In this document: positions 7,994-16,396 of the stretch, piece by piece
How the letters are laid out: every line of letters begins with the position of its first letter
Position numbering within the stretch: the first letter of the stretch is position 1
Source of the DNA: Streptomyces sp. CB02058
GTDB lineage: Bacteria > Actinomycetota > Actinomycetes > Streptomycetales > Streptomycetaceae
DNA: 64,000 nucleotides
Direction of reading: 5' to 3'
Assembly (NCBI RefSeq): GCF_001905505.1
Contig: NZ_LIPG01000003.1
Coordinates: forward strand, 1,550,001-1,614,000
The notes under the pieces: model-generated
Told to the model about the DNA's origin: nothing
The model's database searches: none
The model's input: only the letters and a program-made list of their open reading frames with translations
Program-made: the position numbers and the translations under genes

Positions 7994-9501
7994 GCCCGGC
8001 CACCCGCCGTTCCCTTGATCGCGGCCTGTGCGATGTTGCGTGCCATCCCGCCGAAGACCACCGCGTGGAAGGGGGAGACGCTCCACCAGTACGCGTGCCC
8101 GAGCAGGCCGTTGGGGTGGAAGACCGCCCGCTGGCGGTAGTGGGACCGGCCGTCCTTGCCCTGCTCGGCGTACATCTCCAGCCAGGCCAGGCCCGGGAGC
8201 CGCATCTCCGCGCGGAGCCTGAGCAGCCGGCCCGGCTCGATCTCCTCGACCCGCCAGAAGTCCAGCGAGTCGCCGACCCGCAGCCGTTGGGCGTCCCGTC
8301 GGCCCCGGCGCAGGCCCACTCCGCCGACCAGCCGGTCCATCCAGCCCCGGACCGCCCACGCCAACGGGAACGAATACCAGCCGTTGTCGCCTCCGATGCC
8401 CTCGATGACCCGCCACAGGGCATCGGGTGACGCGTCGACATCGAGCTCGCGCACATCCGTGTACAGACTCCCGCCCGCCCAGTCGGGGTCGGTGGGCAGC
8501 GGATCGCTGGGGATGCCGGGGGTGGAGGCCGAGGACCACCGGGTCGTCACCCGGGCCTCGCGGATTCGCTGCAGGGCGAGCGAGAGGGCGGTGTCGAAGG
8601 AGAAGGGCTGTCCGGGGCCGTCGGGGACGTGGTCGGCGATGTCGTGCTCGTGGCACACGACCTCGTAGCGCAGGGACTCCGCGAGGGGCCGGGCGATCGA
8701 CGCCGGCACGGGGGTCACCAGTCCGACCCAGTGGCTGGACAGCCCCGGCGACAGCATCGGCACCGGAAGGATCAGGCGGTGGGGGAGCCTGGCGACCTTG
8801 GCGTACTTCTGCATCATGTCCCGGTACGTCATCACATCGGGACCGCCGATGTCGAAGGTGCGGTTCACCTCGGCCGGCATGTCCGCACTGCCCACGAGAT
8901 AGCGGAGCACGTCCCGGACCGCGATCGGCTGGATCCTCGTCGACACCCAGCTCGGGGTGACCATGACCGGGAGCCGCTCGGTGAGATAGCGGAGCATCTC
9001 GAAGGACGCCGAACCCGAACCGATGATCACCGCGGCGCGCAGCACGGTCGACGGCACACCCGATTCGAGGAGGATGCGTCCGACCTCGGCACGGGAACGG
9101 AGATGGGGGGACAGATCCCGCTCGGGGACGTCGGCGGGAGTGAGACCGCCCAGATACACGATGCGGCCGACTCCGGCGGCCCGCGCCTGCTCGCCGAAGA
9201 TCCGGGCCGCCTCGCGGTCGGTCTTCTCGAAGCCCGAACCGCTGGTGAGGGCGTGCACCAGGTAGTAGGCGACGTCGATGTCCCGCATCGCGGCGCGCAC
9301 GGACTCGGCGTCGGTCACGTCCCCCTTGACGACCTCGGCCTCGCCCGCCCAGGGATGGTCCCGGAGCTTCTCCGGCGTGCGCGCCAGGCAGCGCACCCGG
9401 TGGCCCGCGTCCAGCAGCTCGGGTACGAGGCGTCCGCCGATGTATCCCGTCGCGCCTGTCACCAGACACCGCAGTCCGCCGGTGTCGTCCTTGCTGTCCA
9501 T
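7990..9501 (-). CDS. NAD(P)-binding SDR with C-terminal DUF2867 domain
   Basis: A 503-aa protein. Residues 8-290 are an atypical extended SDR (complex-I 39-kDa-subunit-like) with the nucleotide motif VTGATGYIGGRL at 14-25. Residues 330-500 match DUF2867, a SRPBCC-like domain (LDVDASPDALWRVIEGIGG...WSVSPFHAVVFGGMARNIA). The pair occurs often next to photolyases in actinobacteria; substrate unknown. Start ATG 9501 at MDSKDD. It leads the operon and is translationally coupled to phr. Confidence 0.82.
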   Translation of the reverse strand: MDSKDDTGGLRCLVTGATGYIGGRLVPELLDAGHRVRCLARTPEKLRDHPWAGEAEVVKGDVTDAESVRAAMRDIDVAYYLVHALTSGSGFEKTDREAARIFGEQARAAGVGRIVYLGGLTPADVPERDLSPHLRSRAEVGRILLESGVPSTVLRAAVIIGSGSASFEMLRYLTERLPVMVTPSWVSTRIQPIAVRDVLRYLVGSADMPAEVNRTFDIGGPDVMTYRDMMQKYAKVARLPHRLILPVPMLSPGLSSHWVGLVTPVPASIARPLAESLRYEVVCHEHDIADHVPDGPGQPFSFDTALSLALQRIREARVTTRWSSASTPGIPSDPLPTDPDWAGGSLYTDVRELDVDASPDALWRVIEGIGGDNGWYSFPLAWAVRGWMDRLVGGVGLRRGRRDAQRLRVGDSLDFWRVEEIEPGRLLRLRAEMRLPGLAWLEMYAEQGKDGRSHYRQRAVFHPNGLLGHAYWWSVSPFHAVVFGGMARNIAQAAIKGTAGGRA

Positions 9502-9621
9502 GGCCCCTCGCTCCGGCTCGTGTGTCCTTCGTCCACGGTGTCCCCTCCGGGGGATTCCGCTCGACCACGGGACCCTGACACGCCGAAGCCCACCCCACCG
9601 GGTGGCGGGGCCGATCGAACC

Positions 9622-9858
9622 TCAGTGCTGTCCGGTCCTCTCGGTGGCGGTGCCCTTGATGACGCGGGGGCCCGCCGTACCCGACCCGTTCTCCGCCGGA
9701 TCGGCGGGAGAGGCGCCGTCGCTCTTCAGAGCCTGCGCCTCGCTCTTCAGGATCCGCGCCGACTTGCCCAGGGAGCGGGCGAGTTCCGGGAGCTTCCTGG
9801 CGCCGAAGATCACGACGGCGATGATGATGAAGAGGGCGATCTCGCTGATTCCGAACAT
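9622..9858 (-). CDS. tatA: Twin-arginine translocase subunit TatA/TatE-type
   Basis: A 78-aa protein: an N-terminal membrane helix (MFGISEIALFIIIAVVIFG), then an amphipathic helix with the TatA signature ARKLPELARSLGKSARILKSEA, then an unstructured tail. TatA subunits form the pore for export of folded Tat substrates. It stands alone, without tatB or tatC, which is common for additional TatA copies in Streptomyces. An operator-like palindrome lies about 80 bp upstream (9939-9954), identical in its arms to one before spo0M. Confidence 0.9.
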   Translation of the reverse strand: MFGISEIALFIIIAVVIFGARKLPELARSLGKSARILKSEAQALKSDGASPADPAENGSGTAGPRVIKGTATERTGQH

Positions 9859-9938
9859 GACGGCAGTCTCTCCCTGGCGGTCCGGGACGCCTGCGCGGCG
9901 ACCTCGACGATGCCCTGGGGTGGCCGGGGCGCGCCAAA

Positions 9939-9954
9939 TCTACAGCACTGTAGA
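9939..9954. promoter_or_regulatory. TCTACA-N4-TGTAGA palindrome upstream of tatA
   Basis: Twelve symmetric bases (TCTACA/TGTAGA) around a 4-nt spacer GCAC, followed by AGA. The same palindrome occurs at 11028-11043 before spo0M. The TACA...TGTA core resembles BlaI/MecI-type repressor sites; the regulator is not encoded within this window as far as can be seen. Confidence 0.6.
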
Positions 9955-9985
9955 AGACTGTGGCAGGGCGTCTCCCGGCCGGACC

Positions 9986-10978
9986 TCAGCCCTCGTCGCC
10001 CTCGTCCTCCTCCTCGTCCCCCTCGAAGAAGTCGCCCACCTCGTCGATGACTTCGGCGGCCACCATCCCGCCCACCACGCCGACGGCGACGCCCGCCGCA
10101 CCGGCGGCCACGGCGGTGCCGAGGCCGGGGCCCGAACGATGTGCGTGCCCGTCATCGTGTCCGTGGCTCTCGGCGGCGCCGTACGCCTCGGGGGCGCCGA
10201 GAGCCGAGCGGGCTTCGGCCAGCGCCTGGACCCACCCGTCGACCTCGGTGGCCCAGTCGCGCCCCTGAACCTCGTGATGGCCGATGGTGAAGCGGCTGAC
10301 GGCGTTGCCGCCGCCGGAGAAGAGGCCTCCTCGCTTGTCCGCCTCCAGCACGACGTCCAGGTGGTCGGCTCCGGCGAGGAACGTCACCTCGATCTCGTTG
10401 ATCCGGTCCGCGTAGCGCGGTGAGGGTGACAGCTCGATCTCCTGGTAGAAGGGAAGCCGCTGTCCGCTGCCGTGGATGTGGCCCAGCTCCAGATCGGCCG
10501 ACCTGAAGCCGAACCCGAGCCGGCCGAACGCCTCGAGAACGGCCTCCTGCGCGGGCAGCGGGCCCACCGTGAGCCGGTCGAGGTCCCCCTTGTCCCTGGC
10601 GCCCGCCACCGAGAGCTCCGTGCGCACGCCGAGTACGATCCCGAGGTCCTGGCCGTAGAGCTCGGTGACCGGGGTCTCCCAGGGAAGCGTCACGCTGAAG
10701 GGCACGATGTGCTCCGCGCCCTCGGCCAGCACGAAACCACCGCTCACGGTGAAGCGGTCGAAGGCGACGGCGCCCTCGGACTCGCCCTCCTCGTGCTCCG
10801 CCTCGACGTGGGCGACGAGCTCCAGTGTGATGTGCTCGACCGTGAAGTCGGCGCCGCCGCCCTTCAGGCGGACCTGGCCGCTGAGGCTGCCCCCGGGAAT
10901 CACGGCCCCCGGCTCCAGGACCGTGTCCACGGTCGGTCCCCCTACGCCGAGCGAGCCGAGCAGCTTCTTGAACACCAT
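9986..10978 (-). CDS. Sporulation-control protein Spo0M-like
   Basis: About 330 aa with the SpoOM/arrestin-like fold: VFKKLLGSLGVGGPTVDTVLEPGAVIPGGSLSGQVRLKGG at the start is the family hallmark. In Bacillus, Spo0M modulates stage-0 sporulation; Streptomyces homologues are widespread cytosolic proteins of uncertain role. ATG 10978 lies 11 nt after AAGGAG, whereas the GTG at 10990 abuts that sequence, so 10978 is preferred. The C-terminal 60 residues hold a His/Gly stretch, a hydrophobic Ala/Gly/Val segment (VAAGAAGVAVGVVGGMVAAE) and a strongly acidic end, unlike the compact Bacillus protein. Confidence 0.82.
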   Translation of the reverse strand: MVFKKLLGSLGVGGPTVDTVLEPGAVIPGGSLSGQVRLKGGGADFTVEHITLELVAHVEAEHEEGESEGAVAFDRFTVSGGFVLAEGAEHIVPFSVTLPWETPVTELYGQDLGIVLGVRTELSVAGARDKGDLDRLTVGPLPAQEAVLEAFGRLGFGFRSADLELGHIHGSGQRLPFYQEIELSPSPRYADRINEIEVTFLAGADHLDVVLEADKRGGLFSGGGNAVSRFTIGHHEVQGRDWATEVDGWVQALAEARSALGAPEAYGAAESHGHDDGHAHRSGPGLGTAVAAGAAGVAVGVVGGMVAAEVIDEVGDFFEGDEEEDEGDEG

Positions 10979-11027
10979 CGTGGCGTCCACTCCTTCTTCC
11001 GTACACGGAGAACGTGTGCAGTTGATT

Positions 11028-11043
11028 TCTACACAACTGTAGA
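11028..11043. promoter_or_regulatory. TCTACA-N4-TGTAGA palindrome upstream of spo0M
   Basis: TCTACA and TGTAGA around CAAC, 50 bp before the spo0M start, with the same flanking AAG as the site before tatA (9939-9954). Two copies of a 12-base symmetric motif before two neighbouring minus-strand genes argue for joint regulation. Confidence 0.62.
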
Positions 11044-11126
11044 AGTATAGAGGCGAGATGATCTGCTGATTCGCTTCCGGCGTCCGGGGGAAGTGTGCCC
11101 GGCGCCCGTCGGGGGAGGGATCTCTC

Positions 11127-11651
11127 GTGCGCCCGTCCGCGTCCTACTATGGGCCGGTGAACAGTGCGGACAACCCTCGTGACGGATCACGCCCGGCCGC
11201 GAGCGGGGTGTCGGAGCTTCAGGCGCTCGCGGTGGAATTGCGCCGGATGAACGGCGAGATCAACCGCCTGGTTCACTCCTTCGCGCACGCGCAGGGTCTG
11301 CACGCCACGGATGTGCAGGCGCTGGGGGCGATCCTCGACGCGGACCCGCCGCTGACTCCCGGCAGGCTCCGTGAGCATCTCGGCCTGACCTCGGGTGCGG
11401 TCACCGCGTGTCTGGACCGGCTGGAGCGCGCGGGCCACATCCGGCGGGCGAGGGAGAGTGCCGACCGGCGTGTCGTGCACCTGTACTACGAGCCCGGGGC
11501 CAAGGCGGTCGCCCGCTCCTTCTTCATGCCCCTCGCGGAGGCGGCGGCGGGCGCGTGCTCCGCGACCGAGCCCGAGGAGCTGGAGGCCGTGCTCCGTTTC
11601 CTCGGCCGGATGAACGGTGAACTCAACCGAATGCAGGTTCCCCGGCGCTGA
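11127..11651 (+). CDS. MarR-family transcriptional regulator
   Basis: About 165-174 aa with the MarR winged helix at roughly residues 55-125 (ATDVQALGAILDAD..LTPGRLREHLGLTSGAVTACLDRLERAGHIRR..DRRVVHLYY) and flanking dimerisation helices. Two GTG starts compete: 11127, with GGGAGGGA 6 nt upstream, and 11157, which sits 6 nt after a TACTAT -10 element (11145-11150) and would be a leaderless start. It lies 94 bp before an MMPL pump gene on the same strand, with an operator-like repeat between, so it probably represses the pump. Ligand unknown. Confidence 0.88.
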   Translation: MRPSASYYGPVNSADNPRDGSRPAASGVSELQALAVELRRMNGEINRLVHSFAHAQGLHATDVQALGAILDADPPLTPGRLREHLGLTSGAVTACLDRLERAGHIRRARESADRRVVHLYYEPGAKAVARSFFMPLAEAAAGACSATEPEELEAVLRFLGRMNGELNRMQVPRR

Positions 11652-11689
11652 ATCCCCCGCCGGTGACGAGTGGTGCTGCGGAGCATGTA

Positions 11690-11721
11690 ATCTCAATCAT
11701 TGAGATACATCATGATTGAGA
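11690..11721. promoter_or_regulatory. MarR-type operator before the MMPL pump gene
   Basis: ATCTCAA-TCA-TTGAGAT (11690-11706) is a 17-bp inverted repeat; the half-site recurs as ATGATTGAGA at 11712-11721, the exact complement of TCTCAATCAT at 11691-11700. The overlapping symmetric halves 25-55 bp ahead of the MMPL start fit cooperative binding of the adjacent MarR regulator. The assignment is inferred from position. Confidence 0.68.
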
Positions 11722-11745
11722 GATCGCGGCCGACCCAGGAGCGCC

Positions 11746-13875
11746 ATGTCCACCGCATCGAAGCCGGTTCGCCGGCTGTTCCTTGTCCCTGTATTCCTTG
11801 TTCTCGCCTGGCTCGTCGTCGGCGGTACGTTCGGCTCGTATGCCGGGAAGCTCGGTGAAGTAGCCACCAACGACCAGGCCTCCTTCCTGCCGCAGAGCGC
11901 CGAGTCGACCAGAGTCGTCGAGGCGCAGAAGGCGTTCAGCCGGCAGCAGACCGTTCCCGCCATCGTGGTCTGGACGTCCGACAAGGACGGCGGGGAGCTC
12001 GGGGCGGAGCAGCAGGAGGCGGCGACGGCCGCACTCGCCTCGATCCAGGGCGGCCCTGGCGTGACGGGCGAGGTGAGCCCCGCACTGCCGTCGAAGGACG
12101 GTCAGGCGCTCGAAGGCATCGTCCAGTTGAGGCCGGACCTCGGCGACGAACTCCCCGACGCCATCGCGGAGATCCGCGACGCGGCGGAGAAGGTTCCTGG
12201 AACGGTGGTCGGCCTGGCCGGCCCCGCGGCCTCCCAGGCCGATCTGTCCGACGCCTTCGCCGGCATCGACGGACTGCTGCTCGGCGTCGCCCTGGTGACC
12301 GTGCTCGTCATTCTGCTCCTGGTCTACCGGAGTGTCCTGCTGCCGTTGATCATCATCGTCGGCGCGGTCTTCGCCCTCGGCGTCTCCTGCGCGATCGTGT
12401 ACGTGCTGGCGGACCACGACATCGTCCGGGTCGACGGGCAGGTCCAGGGCATCCTGTCGATCCTGGTCATCGGCGCCGCCACGGACTACGCCCTGCTGCT
12501 CACCGCGCGGTTCCGCGAGGAACTGGGCCGGCAGGCCGACCGGTGGACCGCGATGCGGGCGGCGCTCCGGGAGTCCGCGGGGCCCATCACGGCCAGCGCC
12601 GCCACCGTCGCCCTGGGGCTCCTCGCCCTCCTGCTCAGCGATCTCACCAACAACCGCGCTCTCGGCCCCGTGGGCGCCATCGGCATCGTCTGCTCCGTCC
12701 TCAGCGCTCTCACCTTCCTCCCCGCCGTCCTGGTCCTGCTCGGCAGGGCCGCGTACTGGCCGGCCAAGCCCAAGAAGGGTGACGCCGAGCCCGAAGCCGG
12801 CTCCACGGGCATCTGGTCCCGGATCGCCGGCCTGGTCGACCGCTCTCCGCGCAAGGTGTGGGCCTTCACGCTGATCGGCCTCCTCGCGTGCGCCGCCTTC
12901 ATGCCGACGCTGAACTCCAAGGGCGTGCCCCTGAAGGAGATCTTCGTCAACGACGCACCGTCCGTCACCGCGCAGGAGACGCTGGGACGGCACTTCCCCG
13001 GAGGTTCGGGCAACCCCGCCGTCGTCATCGCCGACGCCGCCGGTGCTCAGAAGGTGGTCGGCGCCGCCGAGGACGTGTCCGGTGTCGACAGCGTCTCCGT
13101 GGTGACCGCCTCCGGACGCCCGGGCAGCGGGGAACCGCTCGTGGTGGACGGCAGGGTGCGCATCGACGCCACGCTCACGGACGCGGCCGACAGCGACGCC
13201 GCCAAGGCGACCGTCACCAGGCTCCGCGAGGCGGTCCACGCCGTGCCCGGTGCCGACGCGATCGTCGGTGGCTACACCGCGCAGCAGTACGACACCCAGA
13301 AGACCGCCGAGCACGACCGCAACATCATCGTGCCCGTGGTGCTGGTCATCATCCTCGTCATCCTGATCGGACTGCTCCGCTCCCTGCTCATGCCGCTCCT
13401 GCTCGTGGCGACGGTGGCGCTCAACTTCCTCGCCACGCTCGGAATCGCCTCGCTGGTCTTCGAGCACGTCTTCGGCTTCAGCGGCACCGACTCGTCCGTG
13501 CCGCTCTACGGATTCGTCTTCCTCGTCGCTCTGGGCGTCGACTACAACATCTTCCTGATGTCCAGGGTCCGCGAGGAGTCCTTGATCCACGGCACCCGGC
13601 AGGGCGTACTCCGCGGGCTGACCACCACGGGCGGGGTCATCACCTCGGCCGGTGTCGTGCTGGCGGCCACCTTCGCGGCCCTCGGCGTCATCCCGCTGGC
13701 CTTCCTGGTCCAGATCGCGTTCATCGTCGCGTTCGGCGTGCTGCTCGACACGCTCGTCGTGCGCTCGCTTCTGGTGCCCGCGCTCGTCCGGGACATCGGA
13801 CCCAAGGCCTGGTGGCCGGGCGCGCTGAGCAAGGGTGCGGAGGAAGCGCCGGAGGGGAGCAAGTCCCTTTCCTAG
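11746..13875 (+). CDS. MMPL-family (RND-type) transporter
   Basis: A 709-aa membrane protein with the MMPL layout: one N-terminal helix, a soluble domain, five helices (about 180-340), a linker, a further helix near 365, a second soluble domain and five C-terminal helices. VLVIGAATDYALLLTARFREEL and FLVALGVDYNIFLMSRVREE are the paired GxxxDY(A/N)xxL motifs of the proton-relay helices. Such proteins export lipids, polyketides or drugs. ATG 11746 is preceded by CCAGGAG; the extra 10 upstream codons overlap the operator. Regulation by the preceding MarR protein is likely. Confidence 0.88.
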   Translation: MSTASKPVRRLFLVPVFLVLAWLVVGGTFGSYAGKLGEVATNDQASFLPQSAESTRVVEAQKAFSRQQTVPAIVVWTSDKDGGELGAEQQEAATAALASIQGGPGVTGEVSPALPSKDGQALEGIVQLRPDLGDELPDAIAEIRDAAEKVPGTVVGLAGPAASQADLSDAFAGIDGLLLGVALVTVLVILLLVYRSVLLPLIIIVGAVFALGVSCAIVYVLADHDIVRVDGQVQGILSILVIGAATDYALLLTARFREELGRQADRWTAMRAALRESAGPITASAATVALGLLALLLSDLTNNRALGPVGAIGIVCSVLSALTFLPAVLVLLGRAAYWPAKPKKGDAEPEAGSTGIWSRIAGLVDRSPRKVWAFTLIGLLACAAFMPTLNSKGVPLKEIFVNDAPSVTAQETLGRHFPGGSGNPAVVIADAAGAQKVVGAAEDVSGVDSVSVVTASGRPGSGEPLVVDGRVRIDATLTDAADSDAAKATVTRLREAVHAVPGADAIVGGYTAQQYDTQKTAEHDRNIIVPVVLVIILVILIGLLRSLLMPLLLVATVALNFLATLGIASLVFEHVFGFSGTDSSVPLYGFVFLVALGVDYNIFLMSRVREESLIHGTRQGVLRGLTTTGGVITSAGVVLAATFAALGVIPLAFLVQIAFIVAFGVLLDTLVVRSLLVPALVRDIGPKAWWPGALSKGAEEAPEGSKSLS

Positions 13876-13995
13876 CAGGGCCGTACGGCCACGGACGCGG
13901 ATGTCGGCGTTCGCGGGAAGGGCGCCGCGAGCGGGGTCGGTCATGAGATCGGTCATGAGACAACCGTGACAGCCGACGATCCGTCGGACCTCCCC

Positions 13996-14045
13996 CGTGG
14001 GGGCGGCCTGTCTCCCCCGCCCGGGGGAGACAGGCCGCCCCCACG
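13996..14045. terminator. Bidirectional terminator with perfect 23-bp stem
   Basis: Left arm 13996-14018 and right arm 14023-14045 are exact complements with a 4-nt GCCC loop. It sits between the convergent MMPL and VOC/dehydratase-like genes and ends 3 nt before the stop codon of the latter. One of the longest perfect stems in the window. Confidence 0.9.
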
Positions 14046-14047
14046 GC

Positions 14048-14719
14048 CTATTCCCGCCCGAGTGGGGTGCAGACGCAGACCTTGTTGCCCTCGGGGTCGG
14101 CGAGCACCGTGTACGACGGGGCCTCCGAGTCGTCGACCAGCGTGCCGCCCGCGGCGAGAGCCGCCGCGATGCGCTCGTCGGCGACTTCGGGAGCCAGCCA
14201 CAGATCCGGGTGCCAGCGCTGGCGCGGCGTCCGGTGCGCCTCGGTCGGCTGGAACCAGACGCCGGGGACCCGGTTCGACGGATCGAAGAGTGTGTCGGCC
14301 ACCAACCGGCCGGTGCTCCCGGTGAGCAGCGCCGCCCAGAACGCCCCGGCCGCCGCGTCGTCGGCGGTGTCGAGCCCGAGCTCCACCTGGGTCACCTCGC
14401 CGGGCAGCGCGGTGAGTCCGCACGCGCGGGCGATCCCACTGATCACGCCCGCGAGCTCGAGGTCCTCGGCGGTCACCCGGCGGTATCCGGCCGCGTCCGT
14501 GCTGAACAGGAACACATCGATGACGGAGCGCCCCCACCTCGACTCCGGTACGTCGTGCCCCGCGGCGGCCGCCGCCTGCGCGACCGCCGCCACGAAGGAT
14601 GCCCCGGCCACCGGATCAGCCGCGCGATATCGAGCGGCGAGGGGCTGAGCCATCTTGCGCCAGTCGCCGAGTCCGTCCGAGATCCTCGCGAGGATTTCGG
14701 GAGTGCTGAGTCCGTCCAT
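14048..14719 (-). CDS. Pterin dehydratase-like and VOC (glyoxalase-like) two-domain protein
   Basis: A 223-aa protein with two domains. Residues 1-105 resemble pterin-4a-carbinolamine dehydratase/DCoH (LARISDGLGDWRKM, FVAAVAQAAAAAGHDVPE and VTAEDLELAGVISGIAR); the classic HHP triad is reduced to GHDVP, so catalysis is doubtful. Residues 110-223 are a glyoxalase/bleomycin-resistance-like VOC fold (VELGLDTADDAAAGAFWAALL...TVLADPEGNKVCVC). Start ATG 14719 at MDGLSTPEIL; a much longer frame upstream lies in the TetR promoter. Actinobacterial proteins of this layout are annotated only as VOC family. Divergent from the tetR operon. Confidence 0.72.
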   Translation of the reverse strand: MDGLSTPEILARISDGLGDWRKMAQPLAARYRAADPVAGASFVAAVAQAAAAAGHDVPESRWGRSVIDVFLFSTDAAGYRRVTAEDLELAGVISGIARACGLTALPGEVTQVELGLDTADDAAAGAFWAALLTGSTGRLVADTLFDPSNRVPGVWFQPTEAHRTPRQRWHPDLWLAPEVADERIAAALAAGGTLVDDSEAPSYTVLADPEGNKVCVCTPLGRE

Positions 14720-14853
14720 GCCCCCATGGTCCCCGTCCGCGTGCGCCACGGGCGGCGACATGCCCGTATCCCCCGGACAGGTGTGGCGCGCACGGTCCCG
14801 CAGGGGCTGGACCGGCCACTCCCCGCAGCCGACCGTGTCCTGTTGAGACAAAA

Positions 14854-14889
14854 GTCCCACCGGGACATTTTCAGGTGTACGATGCAACT
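14854..14889 (+). promoter_or_regulatory. Promoter and operator of the leaderless tetR gene
   Basis: TACGAT at 14878-14883 is a good -10 element and lies 6 nt before ATG 14890, so transcription would begin at or next to the start codon. GTCCC-ACC-GGGAC (14854-14866) is an inverted repeat with A/T-rich flanks just upstream of the -10, a usual place for autorepression by a TetR protein. Confidence 0.6.
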
Positions 14890-15558
14890 ATGGATTCGAC
14901 AGGGAACGGCCCGGACCGGCGCAGCCGCAAGGCGCGCAGGACCCGGGACGCGCTGGCGCAGCACGCGTTCGACCTGGTACTCGAGCGCGGACTGAAGAGC
15001 GTGACGGTCGAGGAGATCGCGGAAGCGGCCGACGTCGACCGGCGCACCTTCAGCCGGTACTTCCCGAACAAGGAGGCCGCCGTCCTCGACGTAGTGCGGG
15101 GCGACGGCGACAGAATCAACCGAGCGCTCCGCGAGCGCCCCGCGGCCGAACCGCCGCTCACCGCCTACCGCCGGGCCGTCCTGGACTGGCTCGACGACCC
15201 GGAGGCGGAGCCCTGGCATCTGCGGCCGCGCATCTTCGACCTGCTCGTCATGGCCGAGGAGGAACCCACTCTGTACGCGGCGTACCACCACATCCGTGTG
15301 GACGCCCAGGAGGGGTCGGTCAGGATCATCGCGGAACGGCTCGGTGTCGATCCACGGCAGGACATCCGTCCCGCCGTGGCGGTCGCCGCGGGAGCCGGAG
15401 CGCTCCTCGCGGCCCAGGCGGCATGGGTACGAGGCGGCCGTCCGGCCGCTCTGCCCGAGTTCGTCGTCCATGCCTTCGACGCCCTCTCCACGCACCTGCT
15501 GGAATCCCGGCAGGACGGGCCGGCGCCCCACAGCACCACGCAAGGAAGCACACCATGA
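14890..15558 (+). CDS. TetR-family transcriptional regulator
   Basis: A 222-aa regulator with the TetR DNA-binding domain at about residues 15-65 (RTRDALAQHAFDLVLERG, then VTVEEIAEAADVDRRTFSRYFPNKEAAV) and a helical ligand domain behind it. ATG 14890 is chosen over ATG 14875 because the -10 element TACGAT overlaps the extension, giving a leaderless transcript. It overlaps the SDR gene by ATGA and so heads a TetR-SDR-ADH operon, which it probably represses. Inducer unknown; likely an alcohol or ketone substrate of the dehydrogenases. Confidence 0.88.
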   Translation: MDSTGNGPDRRSRKARRTRDALAQHAFDLVLERGLKSVTVEEIAEAADVDRRTFSRYFPNKEAAVLDVVRGDGDRINRALRERPAAEPPLTAYRRAVLDWLDDPEAEPWHLRPRIFDLLVMAEEEPTLYAAYHHIRVDAQEGSVRIIAERLGVDPRQDIRPAVAVAAGAGALLAAQAAWVRGGRPAALPEFVVHAFDALSTHLLESRQDGPAPHSTTQGSTP

Positions 15559-16331
15559 GCACCAACCTCCCCACCGCCTACGAGGCGGAGTTCGCCGGCA
15601 AGGTCGCCCTCGTCACCGGCGGAGCGTCCGGCATCGGCCTCGCCCTCTCCCGGCGGCTCGCCGCGAGCGGCGCGGCCGTCGTCGTGGCCGACTACAACGA
15701 GGAGAGCGCCACCAAGGCCGCCGAGGAGCTGAAGGCCACCGGCGCCCGCGCCGCCGCCGTCGCCCTCGACGTCACCGACCCCGCCTCCGTCGAGGCCGGT
15801 GTCGGCTTCGCCGTCGACACGTTCGGCGCACTGCACCTCGCGGTGAACAACGCCGGCATCGGCGGCCCCGCGCAGACCACCGGCGAGTACGGGATCGAGG
15901 ACTGGAACAAGGTCGTCGCCACCAACCTCAGCGGCGTCTTCTACTCCATGCGCTACGAGCTCCCCGCCATCCTGGCCGCGGGCGGCGGCGCGGTCGTCAA
16001 CATCTCCTCGATCCTCGGCACCAACGGCTTCGCCAACTCCCCGGCCTATGTCGCCGCCAAGCACGGCGTCGTCGGCCTCACCAAGACCGCGGCCCTCGAG
16101 TACGCGGCGCAGAACGTCCGGATCAACGCGGTCGGCCCCGGCTTCATCGACACCCCGCTGCTCCGCAACACCGACGGACCGGCCCGCGACCACCTGATCT
16201 CCCTGCACCCGGCGGGCCGCCTCGGCACCTCCGAGGAGGTCGCCGAGCTCGCTGCCTTCCTGCTCTCGGACCGCGCCTCCTTCATCCACGGCAGCTACCA
16301 CCTGGTGGACGGCGGCTACTCCGCCTCCTGA
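15555..16331 (+). CDS. Short-chain dehydrogenase/reductase
   Basis: A 258-aa classical SDR: cofactor motif TGGASGIG at about residues 21-28, acidic D at the end of beta-2 (VVVADYN, favouring NAD), NNAG in the middle, catalytic Ser in NISSILG, and YVAAK with the Tyr/Lys pair. It would oxidise or reduce a secondary alcohol or ketone. Its start overlaps the tetR stop (ATGA) and an alcohol dehydrogenase follows 65 bp downstream, suggesting a two-step alcohol oxidation controlled by the TetR protein. Homologues in such operons are often called cyclohexanol or 3-hydroxy dehydrogenases; the substrate is not decidable here. Confidence 0.88.
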   Translation: MSTNLPTAYEAEFAGKVALVTGGASGIGLALSRRLAASGAAVVVADYNEESATKAAEELKATGARAAAVALDVTDPASVEAGVGFAVDTFGALHLAVNNAGIGGPAQTTGEYGIEDWNKVVATNLSGVFYSMRYELPAILAAGGGAVVNISSILGTNGFANSPAYVAAKHGVVGLTKTAALEYAAQNVRINAVGPGFIDTPLLRNTDGPARDHLISLHPAGRLGTSEEVAELAAFLLSDRASFIHGSYHLVDGGYSAS

Positions 16332-16396
16332 TCCCCCGAGTGGCGCACAGCCACCCCGCGGGTCACAAAGGGAGTACGGAGAAACGAAGGAGAGTC

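Noticed and set aside
6614..9501. Carotenoid cluster around the photolyase/SDR operon
   Set aside because: No phytoene synthase, desaturase or LitS/LitR-type genes are nearby.
6614..9937. Single 1107-codon frame covering the photolyase and beyond
   Set aside because: Only the last 459 codons encode a protein family (photolyase). The front part lies out of frame over the SDR and tatA genes and is Arg/Gly/Pro-rich shadow sequence.
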